NCBI GenBank assembly: GCA_946481035.1
Contig: CAMLNK010000322.1
Span: 1-5,694 of the forward strand
Direction of reading: 5' to 3'
Length of the DNA stretch: 5,694 nt
Origin: an uncultured Dyadobacter sp.
GTDB taxonomy: Bacteria; Bacteroidota; Bacteroidia; Cytophagales; Spirosomataceae
The position numbers and the translations under genes were made by a program. Within the stretch, counting starts at the first letter, position 1. The number at the start of each line of letters is the position of its first letter. Shown piece by piece: positions 1-5,694 of this stretch. The notes below the pieces were generated by a model. The model ran no database searches, was not told where the DNA came from, and saw nothing but the letters and a program-made list of their open reading frames with translations.

Positions 1-2220
1 CTTCATCACGCGCGCCGATTTCACCACCTGCGGAAGGAACATTTTACCTTCGCCAAACAAGTCACCGACGATGTTCATTCCGTCCATCAAAGGCCCTTCA
101 ATCACTTCCAGCGGACGATCGAACAGCAGGCGACATTCTTCGGTATCTTCATCTACGTAATCGGCAATACCTTTTACCAATGCGTGTGAAATGCGTTCTT
201 TTACAGGAAGTTGTCTCCATGAAAGATCCGGCCCGGTTTGCGTTTTGCCTTTGTCTTTTACGGTTTCCGCATAGCTCACCAAACGTTCCGTAGCATCTGC
301 ACGGCGGTTAAGGAGCACATCTTCAACCAGTTCCAACACATCTTTCGGAATCTCATCATAAATACCGATCTGGCCGGCATTCACAATACCCATATCCATT
401 CCGGCTTTGATCGCATGGTACAAGAATGCCGTGTGAATCGCCTCACGCACCGGCTCATTACCACGGAAACTGAACGAAACGTTGGAAACACCGCCCGACA
501 CTTTCGCATGCGGCAGGTTTTCCTTGATCCACGCTACGCTTTTAATGAAGTCAACAGCGTAGTTATTATGCTCCTCCATTCCCGTCGCGACGGTCAGGAT
601 ATTCGGGTCAAAAATGATATCCTCGGCCGGGAAACCCACTTCGTCCACCAGAATGCGGTAAGCGCGCTCGCAGATTTCAATGCGGCGTTCATAGTTATCA
701 GCTTGTCCTTTTTCATCAAAAGCCATGACCACCGTGGCAGCGCCATAGCGAAGTACGGTCCGCGCCGATTCCTTAAATTTCTCCTCACCCTCTTTGAGTG
801 AAATGGAGTTCACGATGGATTTTCCCTGCACGCATTTCAAACCCGACTCGATTACCTCCCATTTGGATGAGTCGATCATCAATGGCACTTTGGAAATGTC
901 GGGCTCGGATGCGATCAGGTTCACGAATGTCTTCATCGCCTCCACGCCGTCGATCATACCTTCATCGAGGTTCACGTCGATCACCTGCGCGCCGCTTTCA
1001 ACCTGCTCGCGTGCGATGGTCAGCGCCTCGTCGTATTTACTTTCGCGGATCAGGCGGGCGAATTTCTTCGAACCGGTCACATTACAGCGCTCACCGATGT
1101 TCACAAAATTGGTCAACGCATTAATTTTCACCGGCTCCAATCCCGAAAGCTTCATCACCGTTTCAGAAGCCGGCAACGGCCGCGGGCTGTGCTTGCCTGC
1201 GATGTCGGCGATCACGCGGATGTGGTCTGGCGTAGTTCCGCAGCAACCGCCGATGATATTGACCAGGTTATCCCTCAAAAACCCGTCAATAATCTCGCCC
1301 ATTTGCTCCGGCGTTTGGTCATATTCCCCCATTTCGTTCGGCAAGCCCGCATTTGGGTGCGCCGAGGTGTAAAATGGCGACTCTTTGGCCATGATCTGCA
1401 CGTAAGGACGCATCAAATCCGCTCCTAATGCACAGTTCAAGCCCACTGATAATAATGGTAAATGCGATACGGAGGTCAGGAACGCCTCGGTAGTCTGTCC
1501 CGAAAGCGTACGCCCGGAAGCATCGGTAATGGTTCCCGAAATCATGATCGGCAACGCTTGTCCCGGCTCTATGCGCCACGAATCCAGGTGCGGTACTTTG
1601 CCCGCTTTCGCGTCCACAAAGAACTGGTCGATCGCGAAAAGCGCGGCCTTTGCATTCAATGTGTCAAAAATCGTTTCGACAAGCAGCACGTCGCAGCCGC
1701 CGTCGGTCAGGCCTTTTACCTGCTCATAATAGGCTTCCACCAGCTGGTCGAAGCTGATCGCCCGGAAACCGGGGTTATTCACATCCGGCGAAAGCGATGC
1801 GGTACGGTTGGTCGGGCCGATGGAACCTGCCACGAAACGCGGCTTGTGCGGCTCGCGGGCAGTAAACTCGTCAGCAACCTCGCGTGCCAATCTCGCCGAT
1901 TCGTAATTGAGCTCGTACACGATTTCCTCCATGCCGTAATCGGCCATGGCGATAGTCGTGCCCGAAAATGTATTGGTTTCGGCAATATCTGCCCCCGCCG
2001 CAAAATAGGCGGCGTGAATTTCTTTGATAATGTCCGGACGTGTCAGCGAAAGCAGGTCGTTGTTCCCCTTCACATCGTGCGGCCAGTCTGCGAACCGCTC
2101 TCCCCGGTAGTCGTGATCCTGCAATTTATACCGCTGGATCATCGTACCCATAGCGCCATCCAGTACCAGAATACGGTTTTTAAGAATTTCGCGGATATCT
2201 GCTTTTTGAGTTGCTACCAT
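1..2220 (-). CDS. metH: Cobalamin-dependent methionine synthase MetH (5-methyltetrahydrofolate-homocysteine methyltransferase), 3' end missing
   Basis: This cytoplasmic enzyme moves a methyl group from 5-methyltetrahydrofolate through enzyme-bound cobalamin to homocysteine, giving methionine. The reading frame is uninterrupted for 740 codons from the ATG at 2220 to the left edge. The N-terminus ([15 protein letters not shown], about residues 17-31) is the classic start of the homocysteine-binding barrel. Its zinc ligands are visible: Cys263 in [10 protein letters not shown], and Cys326 and Cys327 in GGCCGTTP. The 63-residue spacing equals that of the E. coli enzyme (Cys247, 310, 311). The pterin-binding domain begins near residue 370 with [16 protein letters not shown] and includes [11 protein letters not shown]. 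The helical cap follows, ending at [16 protein letters not shown] (residues 725-740). The Rossmann B12 domain with the DxHxxG histidine and the AdoMet reactivation domain would lie outside the window; full-length enzymes are about 1,230 residues. The start is chosen by alignment with the family N-terminus; no clear ribosome binding site precedes it. Identification is very secure. Confidence 0.97.
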   Translation of the reverse strand, partial: MVATQKADIREILKNRILVLDGAMGTMIQRYKLQDHDYRGERFADWPHDVKGNNDLLSLTRPDIIKEIHAAYFAAGADIAETNTFSGTTIAMADYGMEEIVYELNYESARLAREVADEFTAREPHKPRFVAGSIGPTNRTASLSPDVNNPGFRAISFDQLVEAYYEQVKGLTDGGCDVLLVETIFDTLNAKAALFAIDQFFVDAKAGKVPHLDSWRIEPGQALPIMISGTITDASGRTLSGQTTEAFLTSVSHLPLLSVGLNCALGADLMRPYVQIMAKESPFYTSAHPNAGLPNEMGEYDQTPEQMGEIIDGFLRDNLVNIIGGCCGTTPDHIRVIADIAGKHSPRPLPASETVMKLSGLEPVKINALTNFVNIGERCNVTGSKKFARLIRESKYDEALTIAREQVESGAQVIDVNLDEGMIDGVEAMKTFVNLIASEPDISKVPLMIDSSKWEVIESGLKCVQGKSIVNSISLKEGEEKFKESARTVLRYGAATVVMAFDEKGQADNYERRIEICERAYRILVDEVGFPAEDIIFDPNILTVATGMEEHNNYAVDFIKSVAWIKENLPHAKVSGGVSNVSFSFRGNEPVREAIHTAFLYHAIKAGMDMGIVNAGQIGIYDEIPKDVLELVEDVLLNRRADATERLVSYAETVKDKGKTQTGPDLSWRQLPVKERISHALVKGIADYVDEDTEECRLLFDRPLEVIEGPLMDGMNIVGDLFGEGKMFLPQVVKSARVMK

Positions 2221-2278
2221 AAGTGTTTTAAATGTATGATTATCATTTCGCCGGAAAAGCATATAGCTTCTGAATTGA

Positions 2279-2308
2279 CAAATTTAAGCCAATAGATGTT
2301 TTGTTCAA
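2279..2308 (-). promoter_or_regulatory. Bacteroidota-type promoter for metH (TTG, 19-base spacer, TAAATTTG)
   Basis: Read on the minus strand, TTG (2308-2306) is followed by 19 bases and then TAAATTTG (2286-2279). This matches exactly the known Bacteroidota housekeeping consensus of a -33 TTG and a -7 TAnnTTTG with a spacer in the normal range. Transcription would start near 2273-2275, giving a metH leader of about 50 bases. That is too short for a cobalamin or SAM riboswitch, and I see none of their conserved elements. The call rests on sequence match only. Confidence 0.65.
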
Positions 2309-2344
2309 TAAAATCAAAAAATTCAGATTAAAAGTCTGGCAGTT

Positions 2345-2375
2345 TTAGTTAACCTAAATTATTTATCTATATTCG
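2345..2375 (+). promoter_or_regulatory. Weak candidate promoter and operator for the Lrp/AsnC-family gene
   Basis: TATATTCG at 2368-2375 differs from the Bacteroidota -7 consensus TAnnTTTG at one base, but no TTG lies at the expected -33 distance; TTAG at 2345-2348 is the nearest. The same place holds an imperfect palindrome, TTAGTTAACCTAA (2345-2357, 10 of 13 positions symmetric), inside AT-rich DNA. Lrp-family proteins commonly bind such AT-rich imperfect palindromes and repress their own genes, so an autoregulatory operator is possible. Both readings are inference. Confidence 0.3.
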
Positions 2376-2409
2376 AAGCCATCTCGGAGTGAATAAAGAT
2401 ATTCTATCT

Positions 2410-2886
2410 ATGCATAATCTGGACGATATTGACGCCAAAATCCTGCATTTGCTGCAACAGGACGCTACTTTGAAAACACGTGAACTGTCGGAAAAGTTGA
2501 ACCTTTCCTACACGCCCGTGTACGAACGCGTACGAAGGCTGGAAAAAGAGGGGATCATCAAAAAGTACGTCGCGCTGGTCGACCGGGAGAAAGTAGGCAA
2601 GAAACTGATGGCCTTCTGCAACATCGCATTGAAGGAGCATTCAAAAGTAATGGGCGAAAAATTCGTGAAGGCGGTTTCGGCGATGTCGGAGGTGATGGAA
2701 TGCTTCAATATCTCCGGCGACTATGATTTTCTGCTGAAAGTGGTGGTGGACGATATGTCGCAGTATCAACAGTTTTTAATGCAAAAACTGGGCTCGCTGG
2801 AAAACATCGGCAGCACGCACAGCCTGTTTGTAATGGGGGAAATCAAAAACTCGTCGGCGCTGGAAATGCTGCCGTCCAAAAAATAA
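2410..2886 (+). CDS. Lrp/AsnC-family transcriptional regulator
   Basis: The product is a 158-residue DNA-binding regulator of the feast/famine (Lrp/AsnC) family, whose members usually form dimers or octamers and sense amino acids. The N-terminal winged helix-turn-helix covers about residues 4-60: LDDIDAKILHLLQQD, then the recognition region LSEKLNLSYTPVYERVRRLEKEGII (shown in parts: LSEKLNLSYTPVYER, residues 26-40), then the wing IKKYVALVD. The C-terminal RAM effector domain spans roughly 65-145 and contains the family signature GDYDFLLKV (103-111). The length is normal for the family. I prefer the ATG at 2410 because family members usually begin a few residues before the LDDID-type motif. 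A GTG at 2389 would add seven residues, but its only GGAG overlaps the start codon. The gene diverges from metH, which makes metH or other methionine genes plausible targets; this is inference from position, and the effector cannot be read from sequence. It may also bind its own upstream region. Confidence 0.9.
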   Translation: MHNLDDIDAKILHLLQQDATLKTRELSEKLNLSYTPVYERVRRLEKEGIIKKYVALVDREKVGKKLMAFCNIALKEHSKVMGEKFVKAVSAMSEVMECFNISGDYDFLLKVVVDDMSQYQQFLMQKLGSLENIGSTHSLFVMGEIKNSSALEMLPSKK

Positions 2887-2916
2887 ATACGGCACCGGAA
2901 AATCCAGCACCGTATT
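2877..2916 (-). terminator. Intrinsic terminator of the PepSY-like lipoprotein gene
   Basis: On the minus strand, AATACGG (2916-2910) and CCGTATT (2892-2886) form the base of a hairpin. The inner bases TGCTGGA and TCCGGTG continue the pairing using one C-G and three G-U pairs plus a GGA/TCC stem, closing on a TTT loop. The result is an unbroken 14-pair stem in RNA. A T-rich run (TATTTTTT, about 2885-2878) follows directly, as an intrinsic terminator requires. It begins 44 bases after the lipoprotein stop codon. On the plus strand the G-U positions become C-A mismatches and no T-run follows, so it should work mainly for the minus-strand gene. Confidence 0.7.
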
Positions 2917-2960
2917 CCAACTCACCCCTAACAAAATATCTTTACGATCAGTACGATCTG

Positions 2961-3578
2961 TTAATGCTTCTTATGAGGACGCCCGAAAGCAGGCTTCTCC
3001 AATTCTTTATTGAACGACCCATCGGCGTTGAAAAGCAGTATTTTCACTTTATCATCGACCAGAATACCCACATAATATTCCCCGGCATCGTTGGTACCTG
3101 CCTGCTTGATCTCCGCTCCCGCATAATTGGAGGTTATGTAGGAAGTCACATTGGCCGGTAGTGCGCTCACTTCGATTTTCGTCAGTTTCGCTTTTTTCAC
3201 GTGCTGTTTCAGCTCCGCTTTAAACGTTCCGTCGGCATCGAAAAGCAGCCCTTTCACGGTTCCGTCGGCAAGGGTAATAGCCACGACAATTTTCCCCGAT
3301 TGGTCTTTTGCAGCGAACTTGATCTCAGCACCGGCGTAGGCGCTGTCGATGTAGGCGGTAACCGCCGCGGGCAAATCCGCCGTCGCCACCTCGGTAAGTT
3401 TTCCTTTACATCTGCCCACCGTCACGGAGTCGGTCAGCACTGCGAGCCTTGCGGCCGATTCAGCTACACTTTCGAAATCACTCGCCTCAGTTTCAGGGCT
3501 CAACGACTCGCTATTCTTCTGGCACGCTGTGAACCAGATGCCTGCCAGCACCACCAGTAAAAGAGAAACTTTTTTCAT
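2961..3578 (-). CDS. Secreted lipoprotein with two tandem PepSY-like repeats
   Basis: The 205-residue product starts with a lipoprotein signal peptide: MKK, a hydrophobic stretch (VSLLLVVLAGIWF), and Cys19 in FTAC. The lipobox is slightly atypical, with Phe at -3. The stretch after the cysteine (QKNSESLSPETEASDFE) is polar and acidic, loosely like the Bacteroidota surface-export signal, so outer-membrane and possibly surface location is likely. The mature part contains two copies of one module, about residues 60-123 and 131-193. Each begins KLT, continues LPA.VT.YI...YAGAEIK, and ends in a hairpin-like LLF.ADG.F..EL. This matches the PepSY-like family long labelled putative beta-lactamase-inhibitor-like; no inhibitor function is shown for it, and I infer none. 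The tail is basic (GRPHKKH). The ATG at 3578 is chosen because the signal peptide begins there; an upstream in-frame ATG at 3653 would put 25 charged residues before it. The gene is divergent from the sigma operon and may be connected with it, by position only. Confidence 0.85.
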   Translation of the reverse strand: MKKVSLLLVVLAGIWFTACQKNSESLSPETEASDFESVAESAARLAVLTDSVTVGRCKGKLTEVATADLPAAVTAYIDSAYAGAEIKFAAKDQSGKIVVAITLADGTVKGLLFDADGTFKAELKQHVKKAKLTKIEVSALPANVTSYITSNYAGAEIKQAGTNDAGEYYVGILVDDKVKILLFNADGSFNKELEKPAFGRPHKKH

Positions 3579-3799
3579 GATATACCCACGGGTTTTTGTG
3601 AAAGTATCAAACTGTTTTCTGCCTTTACGCCCCCTACAATGCCCGTGTTGCATGGCTGACGCAATTTTTTGTGATTTTTTTCAAAGGCATTTCCATTTCC
3701 GAAGCATGAAAACTTTTCGTATTTTTTTGCAACAGAATACGGGCTGGGGACGTATTCGAATGAGAGAAATTCTATCCCTGACAATTTGATACCCTGACT
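3579..3799. other. Divergent intergenic region between the lipoprotein and sigma factor genes
   Basis: This 221-base spacer must hold promoters for both neighbours. It has two long T-runs on the plus strand (around 3665-3681 and 3722-3728), suggestive of bent DNA, and an inverted repeat described separately. No convincing TTG/TAnnTTTG pair is seen for the sigma gene. For the lipoprotein, the minus-strand stretch TTG (3641-3639 area), 21 bases, then ACAGTTTG is a weak candidate. No coding region longer than a few codons is credible here. Confidence 0.5.
3735..3757. repeat. Perfect inverted repeat GAATACG-N9-CGTATTC, possible operator or leader hairpin
   Basis: Seven-base perfect arms at 3735-3741 and 3751-3757 flank the G-rich loop GGCTGGGGA. 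A third CGTATT lies at 3718-3723, so the hexamer occurs three times in 40 bases in alternating orientation. No T-run follows on either strand, which argues against a terminator. A binding site for a dimeric regulator, or part of the promoter used by the adjacent ECF sigma factor, fits the location 43 bases before the sigma start codon. TGCAACA, ending 16 bases before the right-hand CGTATT, would have the geometry of an ECF -35/-10 pair, but this is speculative. Confidence 0.45.
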
Positions 3800-4414
3800 T
3801 TGCTTTTTAAAAGAAAAATATCTTTTAACGAAAACGACTTTGAGTCGGTGGTAGCGGCATGTATTGCCGGGGATAACCAGGCACAGAGGCATTTGTATAA
3901 ACAGTTCTTCGGCTATTCAAAAAGCATCTGTCTGCGGTACACATCGTCGACGGAAGAAGCAGAGGAAGTTTTAAATGAAGGTTTTTTAAAAGTATTCAAC
4001 AATCTGGGAAAGTACGATGCCAACCACCCTTTCAAGGCATGGCTTCGGACAATCATGGTGAACACGGCGATCAGCTATTACCGCAAGCACAAGAAGCATA
4101 CGGAGGATGTGATCGCGCTGGAAGACGCCCCTTATCCCAAATTCGATGAAGATGTAATAAGCCAGATCACTGCTGAGGAAATACTGGAACTGATCCAACA
4201 GATCAAACCGGTTTATAAGAATGTATTTTTGTTATACGTGGTGGATGGCTACAATCATCGTGAGATAGCAGACCTGCTGCAAATCAACGAGGCAACGGTA
4301 AGATCGCATTATGTGCGTGCCCGGGCTCGCTTGCAGCATTTGATCAAACAATATTACCCACATCTCTTCCCAAGTGATTGGGCTGTCAAGTCATTCAGAG
4401 GCAATGAAAACTAA
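3800..4414 (+). CDS. ECF-type RNA polymerase sigma factor (sigma-70 family)
   Basis: The 204-residue product directs RNA polymerase to a special set of promoters. Region 2 spans about residues 28-97: LYKQFFGYSKSICLRY, the acidic TEEAEEVLNEGFLKVF typical of region 2.2, and FKAWLRTIMVNTAISYYRKHK for regions 2.3-2.4 (seen as FKAWLRTIMVNTAI, 78-91). A variable acidic linker follows. Region 4 (about 130-185) carries the helix-turn-helix YNHREIADLLQINEATVRSHYVRAR (key part REIADLLQINEATVRSHY, 154-171). Region 3 is absent, as expected for this class. The start is TTG at 3800: no ATG lies between the upstream in-frame stop (3779-3781) and residue 86, inside region 2, and this start leaves a family-typical N-terminus. 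CTG at 3794 or a slightly later start cannot be excluded. A ribosome binding site is not visible. The last 11 bases overlap the next gene, so the two are almost certainly co-transcribed, and the partner is its probable anti-sigma factor. Self-activation is common in such operons but unproven here. Confidence 0.93.
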   Translation: MLFKRKISFNENDFESVVAACIAGDNQAQRHLYKQFFGYSKSICLRYTSSTEEAEEVLNEGFLKVFNNLGKYDANHPFKAWLRTIMVNTAISYYRKHKKHTEDVIALEDAPYPKFDEDVISQITAEEILELIQQIKPVYKNVFLLYVVDGYNHREIADLLQINEATVRSHYVRARARLQHLIKQYYPHLFPSDWAVKSFRGNEN

Positions 4415-5694
4415 TAGATTTGAAAATACTATACGCCGAAAATTAGAGAGTATTGAACCGGACTTTCAAGAGCAGGACTGGGCCCGTATGCAAAATTATA
4501 TGCAGACGCACACGCCTCCCTCGTTCCTGCAACAATACGGTTCCTGGATCGGGTACGCCGCCGCCGCCTCGGTAACGTCGGTGATGGCATACATGTACGT
4601 CAACCAGCTCTCTCAGAACGACCATCTGGTGAAGGATATGAAAAATCTCCAGAGCCAGATCGAGCTGATCCGCAACCAGCCGGCGCCAGTCGCGAAAGCT
4701 GACACGGTTTACGTGCTGCAAACCGCACCGGACGGACAAAGCCTGCAAGCCACATTGCAGCCGCGGGAATATCGTGCGGTTGCGGCGCAAACGGAAGTAC
4801 CGCAGGATTTGGAACGGGAACAGCCGGCCAATGCGGAGCCATCGCGTACGCCCCCCGCAACTGAACGGGAAACAGTTGAAAGCACTCAAAACGGGACTAT
4901 TTCTGCTAATATTAACGAAAAAACGCCGCGTCAGTCTCAACAACAATCCGGCGAGACGCTTGCCGCCGTTCAGTCTGGTAATGAAGCAATTGCCTCACAA
5001 CCGACGGTAACGAGCGGTGGAAATGTGGTAAAATCAGAAGCGAATCAATTACCGAAATCACCTTCGAATTCTGTCTCCGGCAGAACTTTCGGCAGCGAAT
5101 TCGAGGTCGCCACCATCAATAGCCCTGTTGAAATGCAAACGGGCATTTCTCTGCAACGGAAAATGCGTTACGAACTGGCTAGCAAGCTTTCGGCACGGCA
5201 GGTACAGAAAGCATTGGTAGCCAACAATGTGCAAATTGCGAAAGCACCAGTGATTGCTAAAAAGACCGAGCAGGTTGCCCAGACGGAAAGTGTTATTCCG
5301 AAATTACCTTTGAAAACGCCTTACCGCTTCGGTGCGGGCTATCAGATCGAAGGCAATGGACGGGGTAAAACGGTGCTGGGAGAAGTCATTATCAAAAAGA
5401 AATTCTCGATCGCGGCGGGTATTACCTGGCTGAAAGTAAAACCAGCCGAGTTCTTTACCGAAACGGTTTTCAGGACCAAAGCCCGTGCTGATTTTAAGGA
5501 AACACACCCCGGCCAGGTACCACTCATTTTTGAATTATATAATATTAAAATTGACCAGAATGTGGTTCAAATACCCCTTACGCTGGCATTCCGAAACACT
5601 GTAAAAAATGATTGGGCCTACTACGCGAGCCTGGGCACGAACTTCAAGGTTTCGTCCAAGATACCATTTAATAAGATTGCCGCGGCCCCAAAAA
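4404..5694 (+). CDS. Putative dual-membrane-spanning anti-sigma factor with C-terminal outer-membrane beta-barrel-like domain, 3' end missing
   Basis: The frame is open for 430 codons from the ATG at 4404 to the right edge. Residues 1-45 are charged and soluble; FENTIRRKLESIEPDF and QEQDWARMQNYM resemble the short N-terminal segment (acidic-Pro, then W..M/I) of Bacteroidota proteins encoded after ECF sigma genes, and would face the cytoplasm to hold the sigma factor. One transmembrane helix spans about 48-66 (WIGYAAAASVTSVMAYMYV). A short coiled-coil-like stretch follows (68-91), then a low-complexity Gln/Pro/Thr/Ser/Glu-rich linker to about residue 300. From about 306 the pattern changes to alternating hydrophobic strands (YRFGAGYQIEG, GEVIIKKKFSIAAGITWLKV, VQIPLTLAFRN, WAYYASLGTNFKV), as in PorT/OmpW-like outer-membrane barrels. 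No cleavable signal peptide is seen. The inferred protein starts in the cytoplasm and ends in the outer membrane. From memory, such dual-membrane anti-sigma factors have been described in Bacteroides thetaiotaomicron in connection with vesiculation. The anti-sigma role is inferred from operon position and architecture; the barrel is incomplete in the window. Confidence 0.8.
   Translation, partial: MKTNRFENTIRRKLESIEPDFQEQDWARMQNYMQTHTPPSFLQQYGSWIGYAAAASVTSVMAYMYVNQLSQNDHLVKDMKNLQSQIELIRNQPAPVAKADTVYVLQTAPDGQSLQATLQPREYRAVAAQTEVPQDLEREQPANAEPSRTPPATERETVESTQNGTISANINEKTPRQSQQQSGETLAAVQSGNEAIASQPTVTSGGNVVKSEANQLPKSPSNSVSGRTFGSEFEVATINSPVEMQTGISLQRKMRYELASKLSARQVQKALVANNVQIAKAPVIAKKTEQVAQTESVIPKLPLKTPYRFGAGYQIEGNGRGKTVLGEVIIKKKFSIAAGITWLKVKPAEFFTETVFRTKARADFKETHPGQVPLIFELYNIKIDQNVVQIPLTLAFRNTVKNDWAYYASLGTNFKVSSKIPFNKIAAAPK

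Noticed and set aside
238..1428. Several plus-strand open frames of 79-192 codons
   Set aside because: All are shadows of the uninterrupted metH frame on the minus strand and show no recognisable motifs.
1462..2295. A 277-codon open frame on the plus strand
   Set aside because: It lies antisense to metH, is rich in Arg, His and Cys without domain-like pattern, and is explained by the codon bias of the real gene on the other strand.
2943..2958. Direct repeat TACGATC twice with a 9-base period
   Set aside because: It is only two short copies in the convergent spacer with no further symmetry or context; chance is a sufficient explanation.
3584..3597. ACCC-AC-GGGT followed by a T-run just upstream of the lipoprotein start, resembling a small terminator
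   Set aside because: The stem is four pairs with a two-base loop, too short to terminate, and no plus-strand gene precedes it.
3579..3653. The upstream ATG at 3653 extending the lipoprotein by 25 residues
   Set aside because: It would bury the signal peptide behind a highly charged segment, so the ATG at 3578 is far more likely.
3760..3789. A nine-codon ATG frame (MREILSLTI) ahead of the sigma gene, as a possible leader peptide
   Set aside because: It has no ribosome binding site and no repeated regulatory codons, and a frame this short is expected by chance.
4443..4946. A 167-codon open frame on the minus strand
   Set aside because: It is antisense to the linker region of the putative anti-sigma gene; its composition (Arg, Leu, Cys-rich) is a reflection of that coding strand.

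Overview
The window looks like a chromosomal segment of a Bacteroidota species, probably a Cytophagales-type genome with roughly balanced GC (Dyadobacter/Spirosoma-like is a guess). The grounds are an exact TAnnTTTG-type promoter with an upstream TTG, near absence of Shine-Dalgarno sequences, an ECF sigma factor paired with a long membrane protein of Bacteroidota type, and a PepSY-like lipoprotein typical of the phylum. I see no mobile element, CRISPR array, tRNA or rRNA.

Layout from left to right. Bases 1-2220 (minus strand) hold the first 740 codons of cobalamin-dependent methionine synthase, metH; the gene runs off the left edge just before its B12-binding domain. A 189-base divergent spacer carries a convincing metH promoter. 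An Lrp/AsnC-family regulator (2410-2886, plus) follows, transcribed away from metH, so it is a candidate regulator of it. Facing it tail to tail is a minus-strand lipoprotein (2961-3578) made of two tandem PepSY-like repeats. Its terminator hairpin overlaps the last codons of the Lrp-type gene.

A second divergent spacer (3579-3799) contains an inverted repeat and T-rich DNA. To its right is a two-gene operon on the plus strand: an ECF sigma factor (3800-4414), overlapped by 11 bases by a large gene (4404 to the right edge, incomplete). The second product has a short cytoplasmic-type N-terminus, one transmembrane helix, a Gln/Pro-rich linker of more than 200 residues and the start of an outer-membrane beta-barrel-like domain. 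This is the architecture expected of an anti-sigma factor that spans both membranes in one chain. It would let an outer-membrane event control the sigma factor directly, and the divergent PepSY-like lipoprotein may belong to the same envelope system. The left half is therefore ordinary methionine metabolism plus a regulator, and the right half is the more interesting part.
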